A DNA stretch of 64,000 nt, from the NCBI GenBank assembly GCA_030068145.1, contig JAPJBO010000316.1:62001-126000 (forward strand). The letters run 5' to 3'. Source of the DNA: Diplonema papillatum. Lineage: Eukaryota; Euglenozoa; Diplonemea; Diplonemida; Diplonemidae. Of this stretch, positions 42,040 to 51,600 are shown in pieces. Both the position numbers and the translations under genes were made by a program. Position 1 is the stretch's first letter. Each line of letters starts with the position of its first letter. Below the pieces are notes generated by a model, which had not been told where the DNA came from, made no database searches, and saw only the letters and a program-made list of their open reading frames with translations.

Positions 42040-42775
42040 CAGTGATTGCAGTAAACGGTAAACGTTTACCGTTTACTCATTTTCTAGTAAACGCTGGTGA
42101 ACGATAAGGTGGCTCAAAATCACCGCCCTCGCTAGGCTTCCAGCCTAGCGAGACATTCACGTTATTTCTGTCGGTTGCGTACACCCCGGACTCCCACTCC
42201 GGATTGCGGGAGTGGTCTTACGGTCGTATGTGCGGTCGGCCTCATTCCCTCAATGCGGGAGTGGCACTCCCTCAATGAGGGAGTGGCACCCCCGCGGGAG
42301 CGGCACTCCCGCACTTTTTCACTCCCGCATTGACTTAGTATACGGCTGCTGAAGTCCGGGGTGTATTGGGTCTTTTCAAAGGTTTTGCATGATTTGGCGT
42401 AGTCAGCGCTGACTGCGTGCGGGCATCATGACACTCAAAGGGCTGGCAATCCCGCGGTGAGACGTCTTGGTTAACCACCAGTTTCATCTGTGGCCTGCCC
42501 GTCTGCCAGCAGCGCTCTCTGTCAAAAGGGAGCAGTAAGTTCGTCGGACTCACCATGAGTGGCTGTACCCCAGGGTGAGGAAACTGAGACGGTGGCATAC
42601 GCGGCTACGCTGAAGATCATTGAAGTGCAGGATGCTGCGAAAGCAAAGCAGAAACCAGCAAAAGCCTTGACCCCCAGGGGGCTAGACTAAGTAAACGCGA
42701 ACGTTTGCCGCTAATAAACGTTTGCGTTACTCTTTTAGGGGTAACACGTTTGCTAAGCGTTTACTGCAGTCACTG
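42040..42775. mobile_element. MITE C (gtaaacg family) split by MITE A
   Basis: Left terminus CAGTGATTGCAGTAAACG and right terminus CGTTTACTGCAGTCACTG form an 18-bp inverted repeat with one mismatch. Subterminal copies of gtaaacg/cgtttac fill both ends. CAGTG termini suggest a hAT relative; the flanking 8 bases (cgcttagg and ccctaggg) agree only partly, so the target duplication is uncertain. A complete MITE A (42182-42363) lies inside. A further gtaaacg cluster follows at 42800-42838. Confidence 0.6.
42182..42363. mobile_element. MITE A, compact complete copy
   Basis: 182 bp with perfect CACCCCGGACT termini, flanked by TA on both sides, nested in MITE C. The interior has only two of the GGGAGTGG units that make up the 5-kb array at 19961-25201, so it shows the element before expansion. 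Confidence 0.8.
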
Positions 42776-43020
42776 CCCTAGGGCAGTATTTCTGGCAGAC
42801 GGTAAACGTTCACCGTTTGTAAACGGGTACGTTTACCCAAATGCTTACTACTAGCTACACTGCCGGGAGTCCCCACCCCCACTTTTTTCTTTTCCGCACC
42901 AACACTTGCCGCGCTGCGCCACGATCGCTTGCCATCTCAAGCACGAACCGCCCATTCGTTTGGCTTCTCCCTTTTCATTCAGCTGGTCCGCAGTCCTGCC
43001 TGCCGCTTGCTCCTTTTGAA

Positions 43021-43795
43021 GAGCAAGCATCGTACGCAGGTATTCGGGGCACAAATTTGGGCTGTCATGAATTTGGAAAAGCCGGCGGGGAGAATGAAGA
43101 AAAAGGTGGCACTACACCATCACCCCAGGGCCCCGGCAAAGGTGGCCAAGAGCAAGCATCGTACGCAGATATTTCAGGGGGATTAGCTTCTGTACACACA
43201 TTTCTTTTCCAAATTTGGACTGTCAGTCCATATTTCGAAAAGCCGGCGGGGAGAATGAAGAAAAAGGTGGCACTACACCATCACCCCAGGGCCCCGGCAA
43301 AGGTGGCCAAGAGCAAGCATCGTACGCAGGTATTCAGGGGGATTAGCTTCTGTACACACATTTCTTTTCCAAATTTGAACTGTCAGTCCATATTTCGAAA
43401 AGCCGGCGGGGAGAATGAAGAAAAAGGTGGCACTACACCATCACCCCAGGGCCCCGGCAAAGGTGGCCAAGAGCAAGCATCGTACGCAGGTATTCAGGGG
43501 GATTAGCTTCTGTACACACATTTCTTTTACAAATTTGGACTGTCAGTCCATATTTCGAAAAGCCGGCGGGGAGAATGAAGAAAAAGGTGGCACTACACCA
43601 TCACCCCAGGGCCCCGGCAAAGGTGGCCAAGAGCAAGCATCGTACGCAGGTATTCAGGGGGATTAGCTTCTGTACACACATTTCTTTTCCAAATTTGGAC
43701 TGTCAGTCCATATTTCGAAAAGCCGGCGGGGAGAATGAAGAAAAAGGTGGTGGCTCTACACCATCACCCCAGGGCCCCGGCAAAGGTGGCCAATG
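43021..43795 (+). repeat. 160-bp tandem repeat
   Basis: Units begin gagcaagcatcgtacgcagg at 43021, 43150, 43310, 43470 and 43630. The first is shorter (129 bp) and the last carries a 3-base insertion. Each unit contains the near-palindrome ttggactgtcagtccatatt. A plus-strand frame (MKKKVALHHHPRAPAKVAKS, then KHRTQVFRG) recurs because of the repeat, with no sign of selection. Confidence 0.85.
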
Positions 43796-43982
43796 TGCAA
43801 TCCAAGGCACTCAGGGTCCAGCATTGTCGTGAAGATACATCGTATCGTGCTGTGACGAGCCCATTCATGAGTGAGGACGCAAAAAGCCGTTGGCGGTCCA
43901 AATTTGGAAAATGTGCCGGAGACCAAGCTAATGCCCTGAAATAATGCAAAAATAAATGAACCTCACGAGGAAAAAAGGAAAA

Positions 43983-44222
43983 AGGCCGCTCCGGGTACAG
44001 GAACGTGAGGGTCAATTTCAGCTTGCAAAGCTTGAGTCGGAGCTACAACCCCGTCCGCTCTGCCCTGCGGCTGACCGTCTCGGCGAGCTTGTGTTCAGCG
44101 CGAGCGCCAAGCCCCAAGGTGCGCCACGCCTTGATGCTTTAATTTGGGAAATCGGTAGCCCTGCAGTACCGCCGAACGCGTGAAGCTTGGCTCCCGTGTA
44201 GCAGGCTTTCCCTGGTACTTGG
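43983..44222 (+). repeat. dispersed repeat F, copy 2
   Basis: Partner of 14213-14450. Confidence 0.75.
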
Positions 44223-44294
44223 TGAACCTCACAAAACAAACAAAAGGTCGAAAGACACCGTCTGTACGTCCCACGGGATCGTCGGGAACACTAA

Positions 44295-44370
44295 CAGCGC
44301 AGCATGCGGCGCTACCGAAAGGAACACCGTGAAGTGATCAGCAACTATCGGGCTGGAAGGCATCCTGGGT
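44295..44370 (+). pseudogene. fragment of the PPR gene
   Basis: gaagtgatcagcaactatcg and the next dozen bases match 46135-46165 in the intact PPR gene (EVISHYRAEGIL). Lies 1.6 kb upstream of it. Another case of a partial copy upstream of the complete gene. Confidence 0.6.
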
Positions 44371-44471
44371 AAGGGGCCGTACGCTATGCAAAGACTGACC
44401 CCCTATGGGCAAATTCTGGAATTAGCCTTGGTTTCCTTGGGAAACCTTGGCCTTCTCCCCACCCCGCCCCG

Positions 44472-44640
44472 CATCGAATGCTAGTGAAAGAGTACGTACA
44501 GTAGTGAGTAGAGAAGAGAACGAGTGTAGAAGAATGGAGGTAGCACAAACTACCAGACCAGCGGAGGCCACCGCAAAAAGATTTCTTACGTTTTCCTTAT
44601 CCCTCAAAACCAGCACCAATAACAACCACCCCGCCCCGCA
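44472..44640 (+). repeat. dispersed repeat J, copy 2
   Basis: Partner of 38338-38506. Confidence 0.75.
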
Positions 44641-44723
44641 TCGAAGGCGAGTCACTCGCCATCAACATCATCATCACCGACGGCATCGTCATCAGCATCA
44701 TTAGCTGCCTGGGTGCGCCGGCA

Positions 44724-45083
44724 ATGCCGGGATTCACACACCGTCCACGTTTTGCGGCTGGACGGAGGACAGAGGCGATGTTAAACGGCATAGTAGCAGT
44801 TTGCTCCAAAGACAGCTGGAATGACGCCAAACCCGTGTACCCTCAGGACGTAGCCTTCGCTCAATGGAAGCTGAAGTTTCCCATCAAGGTGTTAGCCGCC
44901 GCCGTAGGCCGCGCAGTCGCGAGGAAGAAGAGGGCCCGCAGCGTTACAAGGCGGCGATCCCCCGCGAGACGAGCTCGCCCGCCGGCCAGAGCGCCCGCTG
45001 CAGCACCAACTCCGGTGCCGCCACTCACTGTAGCAGAGCCGCAACCTGCAGCGCGCCTCCGGAGCGACTTACGCCCGCCGTAG
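44724..45083 (+). other. open frame of unknown status
   Basis: A 119-codon frame with GC-rich composition and an Ala/Pro/Arg-rich second half (ARPPARAPAAAPTPVPP). The middle (VYPQDVAFAQWKLKFPIKVL) looks less random. No family recognised and no support beyond the open frame; it may be another gene fragment. Confidence 0.25.
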
Positions 45084-45199
45084 CAGTGCGAAGAGAAGTG
45101 AGGAGACCGGAAACTCCCCGGAGAGATGGTCCCTGCACTCTAACTCGTCTCTCTCTCTCTCATTAATATGGTATACGATGCCAAACCCCCCCCAGGCAT

Positions 45200-45534
45200 C
45201 TTGTTAAGAACCATCCATCCATCCATCAGCCGGCTGACCCCCCCCCCCCCCCCCTCAGGCTATTTTCACTGTGGAGGGGGGAGACGCTACCTGTCACACT
45301 CTAAGGTGGTCACCACGGTGGGCGGTCAGAAAAAAAAATTTTTTTTTTGCCCCAAATACCCCAAATACCACACTTTGGAAAATTTTTGTGGGCCCACTTT
45401 TGGCAGGGAATTTTGACCATTTCACCTTAGAGAATTTGACCACCCAGCCTCCAAGGCAACTGCACTGTAGAGGGGGGGGGGGGGGGGGGGGGGGTTATCC
45501 GGCCATCCGGCCAAAGTGGCTGATCCTTAACAAG
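45200..45534. repeat. foldback element with long C and G homopolymers
   Basis: Arms start cttgttaag and end cttaacaag, followed inwards by CATCAGCCGGCTG-type and CAGC..GGCTGAT sequences. Inside are a C run of about 20 (45238-45254), an A/T run (aaaaaaaaattttttttt, 45330-45349) and a G run of about 24 (45472-45494). The C and G runs sit in mirrored positions, so the strand could fold into a long hairpin. Confidence 0.6.
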
Positions 45535-45986
45535 AGCGCTGCCCCCCCCCCCTTTGCACTAATAAAAAAAATTTTGATGTCACCCCATACTGGCCCCGAA
45601 ACCCCACTTGTGTGGCCCAAAACGGTTCCCAAACGGTTTTTGGGGGGCTGAGTCGAGGTAAAGGGGTCTCTGAAGGCCCACGAATAGGCCCAGGTGGGCC
45701 CAGGTGGGCCCCGGAGCGGGCACTCAGTGCGAGGGGGTGCCTCCAAAATGGGGTCATTTTCAAAGCCTCGCCTATCAAATAAGCAAGAAAATCAGCGAAC
45801 GGAAGCGGAAAAGAGACCGGATTGACAGCAGAACCACCCCCCGAAGGAAGGACAACAAGAAACGTCGAAAGACACCAGACCGTACATCAACCCCCGGTTG
45901 ATTGTCGGCAACACAGAAAGAGAAACGGAGGTACCTTATTCTCAGCATGACAGAGGACGCCTCGAACTGATATCTCTTGCCCTTCG
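45535..45986. other. leader region of the PPR gene
   Basis: No gene. It contains short direct repeats of caggtgggcc (45690-45710) and the motif gtcgaaagacacc... gtacatc also seen near 44250. A candidate splice acceptor (ggtaccttattctcag) ends at 45945, 41 bases before the PPR start. Confidence 0.4.
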
Positions 45987-46658
45987 ATGCTCGTCCGCCT
46001 GCCCGTTGGGGCGCTGGCAGGGCAGCGGCGGCGTGTGCTGTCGGTGCCGGCGCACATTATGAGGAACAAACAACGAATGCAAGAGTACAAAATTGCGCGC
46101 ATGCGATGCTGCACGTCGCTGAAGGAGCAGCGCGAAGTGATCAGCCACTACCGGGCCGAAGGCATATTGGACTACGCCGAGTGCAACGTGATGGTTCACG
46201 GCGCCGCCCTCGAGAGGAACATCGACCACGGCAGCTGGATTGTCGCTGTCATGCGCCGTTCCCTGGGCCGCTTCAGCGTGTTTGAGTACAACAATCTCAT
46301 ATATCTGTACCACTCCTGCGGCAAACCGGATCTCGCACTCAAAGCGTACGTCGAGATGATCAAAGACGGTGTGCAGCCTACCAGCGACACGTACACACTT
46401 ATCCTCCGGATGTGCTCGGCTTGTGTGAGGCACGCGGCGGCCGAGGGAAGCCACCGCAATTACTACCGCATCGCGGCAGCTGTCATCGACATCATCACCA
46501 CCTACGACTTGGTGGACGGTCGGTGGCACCTCATCAAAGGCTTGCGGGAGTGGTACGTCACCACCGGCGACAAGGAGCGGGCCTCCAAGTGCACGGCTAT
46601 GCTGGCGAACACGTCTTCCATCTCGTTGAACAGCACGTTTCCCATGTCGATGTTCTGA
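45987..46658 (+). CDS. pentatricopeptide-repeat (PPR) protein
   Basis: Intronless frame of 223 codons plus stop. PPR proteins bind RNA, usually in mitochondria or plastids, for processing, editing or translation. The N-terminus (MLVRLPVGALAGQRRRVLSV) is rich in Arg, Leu and Val without acids until residue 30, consistent with organelle import. One good PPR unit is visible at residues about 93-127: FEYNNLIYLYHSCGKPDLAL followed by KAYVEMIKDGVQPTSDTYT, with the next unit starting LILRMCSACV. Other helices before and after are weaker repeats. At 223 aa it is short for the family and may contain only three to five units. The start at 45987 gives the presequence and follows a candidate acceptor by 41 bases. 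Degenerate copies lie upstream (44295) and downstream (46690-46820 and 47165-47290). The stop follows a short Ser-rich tail (SLNSTFPMSMF). Confidence 0.75.
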   Translation: MLVRLPVGALAGQRRRVLSVPAHIMRNKQRMQEYKIARMRCCTSLKEQREVISHYRAEGILDYAECNVMVHGAALERNIDHGSWIVAVMRRSLGRFSVFEYNNLIYLYHSCGKPDLALKAYVEMIKDGVQPTSDTYTLILRMCSACVRHAAAEGSHRNYYRIAAAVIDIITTYDLVDGRWHLIKGLREWYVTTGDKERASKCTAMLANTSSISLNSTFPMSMF

Positions 46659-46689
46659 CGGGTCAGTGGATAGGAGGGCCATCCACTGA

Positions 46690-47310
46690 CCATGTGCAAC
46701 AACCCCATATATACCAGATCCGCGTTCAAAGCATAAGTCGCGTTGACCAAATCCGACATGAAGCCGACCAGCAACTCATACACGCTCATCCTCCGGATGT
46801 GCTCAGCCTACGTGGGGGTATGCGGCAGTCGAGTGCCGGCAGCGTAATTACTACTGCATTGCTCCCCGGGTGTGAGCAGAAAGCCTGAGAATCAACCTAT
46901 CCTATCCAAAACAACGAGGAGGGGGTGAACACATCAGGCCAAGTCAAAGGGCGTGGGCCTCCACCGTCAGGTGGCCCAGGCTAGATCTGGCGTGGCGTCC
47001 TGGGAGACAGATGCGGGGGTAGCCACGCCTCAGCAGTCCCAGGGCCTCTCCCCACCTGCATCGCCACCGTGCTGGTCTTTTCCCGATTGTAAGAACGCGC
47101 AAGTAATGCCACGTGTTCACAACATTGTGTCTACGCTGCTCAAATTCACGGACACGCCGCGCGCACCCTCTGCAGCCAGATCCCGCGTTCAAAGCATAAG
47201 TCGCGATGGCCAAATACGGCATGAAGCCGACCAGCGACTCATACACGCTCATCCTCCGATGTGCTCAGCCTACGCAGGGGTATGCGGCAGTTGAGTGCCG
47301 GCAGCGTAAG
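46690..47310 (+). pseudogene. two degenerate PPR gene fragments
   Basis: Segments 46718-46815 and 47168-47285 both match the stretch of the PPR gene encoding PDLALKAYVEMIKDGVQPTS and DTYTLILRMCS, but with frameshifts and stops. Both are followed by the same sequence (gagtgccggcagcgtaa, attgctccccgggtgtgagc), so they are duplicates of one damaged copy. Confidence 0.65.
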
Positions 47311-47386
47311 TACTACTACATTGCTCCCCGGGTGTGAGCAGACAGCAACGTGTGCCTGGTTCATCGGAGAGCTCGTCGTTCAGTTC

Positions 47387-47745
47387 TCATGCTACGAGTT
47401 CATCTGGTGATTCCTCGAGCGGACGTGAAGCGCGCACTGGAGACAAACAGTACGCGGGGCAAGAAGCAGCCGAAGCATGACACGACGCATGCAAAGAGGT
47501 AGTCAGTAGCGGCTTGTGCAGTCTATCGTCGCAGATTGTTGCTGCATATCAAGTTCAAACTCATGCTACGAGTTCATCTGGCGATTCCTCGAGCGGGCGT
47601 GAAGCGCGCACCGGAGACAAACAGTACGCGGGGCAAGAAGCAACCGAAGCATGACACGACGTGTGCAAAGAGGTAGTCTGTGGCGGCTTGTGCAGTCTAT
47701 CGCAGATTGTTGCTGCATACCAAGTTCAAACTCATACTACGAGTT
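47387..47745 (+). repeat. 173-bp tandem repeat, two and a fraction units
   Basis: Units starting tcatgctacgagttcatctg at 47388 and 47560, with a partial third at 47730. Each holds gcggcttgtgcagtctatcg. Shorter relatives lie at 48219-48345, and one in inverted orientation at 29215-29260. Confidence 0.75.
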
Positions 47746-48218
47746 CACGATGCCGAAGCCTGCGGGTTCGCGACTCCGACGACTTGCTAGAAGCTTGAAC
47801 GAGTGGTACGGGAATCACCGCCGCATCCCCTCCTAGATGGCAACGCCGCATCTCTTTGTGCCCGTCCAAAGCTGCGGCGCAACTCCTCTCACCTTTGCGG
47901 CTTGTCTCGCAAAACGATCGGACCGCAGCACAGTTCGTGCGTGGCAACACAGAGCACCGTTTCTCTCGCCCGCTATGGTTGCCGCTCTTCTCTCTTCTCT
48001 CTGAACAAACTGGAATCTGCACTAGGAACACGTTTAGGGGGTTAACAGTGCGCTGGCACAGAGTTCGCTTCGCGTAGTCTTGCGCTCATGTCGACGATCG
48101 CTGAGGTACTGGCCATGGCAGCCCAAAAGAAGCCAGTTCGTTGAGCAGTCGTACGGCTCGTGCCTCCAGTGATGTGTTGGAAGACAAGGCGGCCGAAGAG
48201 GTTCGTGAGGTGTGGGGC

Positions 48219-48345
48219 TGCTTGTGCAGTCTATCGTCGCAGATTGTTGCTGCACATCAACTTCAATCCTACTTCTACTGCTACTAGTAGCGGCTTGTGC
48301 AGTTTATCGTCGCAGGTTGTTGCTGCATATCAAGTTCAAACCACC
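48219..48345 (+). repeat. short tandem relatives of the 173-bp repeat
   Basis: Two copies of gcttgtgcagtytatcgtcg followed by cagrttgttgctgca, about 73 bp apart, upstream of COPB2. Confidence 0.65.
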
Positions 48346-48647
48346 CACTACTAATTGTCACGCTTTGCTGTTAGCAGAAAGACGACTCGCTCCGCAAGTA
48401 GCCACGTATCTTGAGAAACCAAACACTACGCAGGGTGGGTGGACACAGGAAGGACTCCAACACAAGGAGAGATCCCACATCGGCCCGACTACGAGGAAGG
48501 GGTAACACCACAGCCACACAAAAGGGGCGTGGACGACCGGAATACCGCCGCGTGGGTGCCGAGAGACCGCTCTTTGTTGAGAAAAGGGCCACCAGCTCTT
48601 TTTGTTTGCTGCTCTTTCCTTCCCTCCTCCTTTCTCCGCCGCCAAAA

Positions 48648-51600
48648 ATGACGTCGAAGCAGCTGGACATAAAGAAGAAGATCGTCGCGAAGACGGCGAG
48701 GGTGAAGAGCGTCGACTTGCACCCGAGGGAGCCATGGGTGATCTGCTCGTTGTACACGGGGCAGGTGCAAATCCGGAACTTCGAGAACAACACAATGGTG
48801 AAGTCCTTCAACCTGACGGAGCACCCGGTTCGTTGCGTTAAGTTCGTTCCCCGAATGAATTGGTTCATCTGCGGCGCCGATGATCTGCTGATCCGCGTGT
48901 ACAACTACCACACGATGGAGAAGGTGACCGAATTCGAAGCACACCAGGATTTCATGCGTGCGGTAGCGGTGCACGATTCGCTCCCCTATCTCCTCACCAG
49001 CAGCGACGACATGACGCTGAAGCTCTGGGACTGGGACAAGGGCTGGTCGAATACGATGATGTACGAAGGTCACGCGCACTACGTCATGGCCGTCACTTTC
49101 AACCCCAAGGACCCCAACACCTTCGCCAGCGCGTCCCTTGACCGCACCGTCAAAGTCTGGAACCGAACATCCTCCGTCTGCAACTTCACTCTCGAAGGCC
49201 ACACGCAGGGCGTCAACTGCGTCGAATACTACCACGGCGGCGACAAGCCGTACCTCATATCAGGGTCCGATGACAGCACCGTCAGAATCTGGGACTACCA
49301 GACCAAAGCTTGCGTCCAAACCCTGTCGGAGCACAAGCACAACGGTATCCCCTTTTGTTTCCTCGGTGGAGTGCTTCACCCGGCGAGCTACGAGGGTGTA
49401 ACCACGTATTCTGTATCAGAAAAAAGCCAAAAAAAAACGCGAAAGGACGGTGCTACGGCATGATTCGGCAACCGCTGCTAAACGTGCATGCTAATCCATG
49501 TGGTTCATGTACTTAAAAGAACTCGACAACTCTATGGCACCATAAAGTCCAGAAAATCCATGGTAAAGAAAGAAAACCAAAAATACCGTCACTAAAAGGC
49601 ATGAAAAGATGCTGCAAGTAAATAATGTTGTCGACAACGAAAAGCAAAATAATAAACCAAAACTACGCATTTCCTTTTTATCGAAGCGATACGAGATCTG
49701 CTGCTCGCGATTGCAGGAGTCGGAGAACCCAGCACAACTTAAAGCAGGAACGACCCCATTTCTTCGCAGGAAAAGCGAAGAATGAATCCACCTTTTCCAT
49801 CCGTTGCCAAGAGCTGCGACTCCACTTTTCATTCAGCCGCGTGCAATGTGTTCAAGGAAACTGAACCGCCCGAGTAGGACCCTCCGGTCATGATCAGCTG
49901 CCACCTGGAGCCGCGTCCGGGGTTTGAGTTCAGGGGAGTGGAATCATCGAAAAGCTGCGGGTTTCGAGTTTAGCATTTCTGCAAAACTCGTCGCGTGAAG
50001 CTCCTCAAGCTTCAGCTGCCGCCAATTGCGCACTACAACCGTGGTGCCCAAGTGACGCAAACAAACGAGAAGCCTCTTGGCAAATCCCGTTTCGCATTTA
50101 CCCGTCACATCCGCCGTGTACCGCTTATGGGCCTGCCGCAGGCTGGCGGACATAGTTCTGTGGCAAGGGGAATGGATCGAAGAAGGACAGAAAGGCTTTC
50201 GACCGGGTCACCGGATCGAGGACGTCTTGATGGAAATTGGGCTCGAGATGGAGGACGCCTTGTTAGACGGGGAGCCGCTCTACGGTGTGGCGCTGGACTT
50301 CCGAAAATGCTTCGACATGGTCCCGCGAGAGATAGTACTGCGCTTAGCCGAGGACTTAGGATTGCACAATCGGGTTCTCAAGCCGCTGAGGGCCATCTAC
50401 AGACTGCTCGCGAGACGCTTCAAGCTACCAATAGGGGTGGGCAGGGAGTTCAGTGTGACCAACGGTATCCTTCAAGGGTGCCCTGTATCCGTCATACTCA
50501 TCAATGCCCTGCTGTCGGTAGTGATGAAAGCGGTCAAGAAAGAAGCGGAGGGTGTGAGTCCAAAGTCATACGCGGACGACGCCACACTGCTGTCCAGGCT
50601 GTCGGAGGCCGCCCTGCAAAAGGGAGTGGACGTAGTAGACGAGTTCTGCACACTCACCGGGATGGAGCTAAACCTCCAGAAGACGGTCGCGTTCTCGACG
50701 AGACGTAGGCATCAGTCGACTCTCAAACTCCGCAGCGTGGATGCGCTGCTGCGGTTTAGCAAATCCGTCAAGTGCCTCGGGGTCCTAGTCTCGACGGCGA
50801 AGAATAGGACGGAAAGGTCCGACTCGGAGAGGGTGGAGAAGGCGGCTGCCCTGGCGGAAGGCCTCCGCCATGCGCCGTTCCGGTACGAAAAGCGGGTCCG
50901 GATTGTGCAGTCGAATGTGCTACCGGCGGCGCTGTCAGGCTGCTCTTTCGCGCCGGTATCGAAGGTGGCGATGAAACGGCTGACGACGTCGGTGATGGGA
51001 CTGATCTGGGGTGGATCCAACCCGAAGCGCGCGAGGGAGATGGTCCTAAACTTTCAGGAGAAGGGCCACCTGACGGATCCCGGTACATGCCTAGCATATA
51101 GGGTGACGACAGCGTTTTACGCGGCGTGCGAGAGGTTGCCACGACTGCTGCCTCTGATGGAGAGCATCCGGGGAAGATACGCCGAGGGGGACCTACCCCT
51201 GGGGCCAGTTGGACTGGCGATGAGGAGCATGGAGGAGTGTGGACACGTATGGGGACCCGGGCCCCTGTCTCGCACGCTGAGGAATGGTGCAACATTTGAC
51301 CCGTTAGCCTCGGCACCTTCGAAGAGGGGACATGAAGTTAGGGCGGACTTGAGGGCGAAGACGTGGTCCCGACTGGTGGCGAGGCGGCCGGGATTTGAGG
51401 GCATACAGAGAGCCGACCTGGAGCGGACGAACACCTTCTGGAGGATGCGTGAATGTCCCGCGCACACCGCGAGGCTTATACGTGTAGCGTTGGCGGGGGG
51501 GGTGAACACGGCTGAGTACACGTCGCGGATGAGGCAGGCCGGAGCTGAGCCGCAGGCGCCCAGCTGCAAGCACTGTGGAAGCGGCGACACCGAGGACGAG

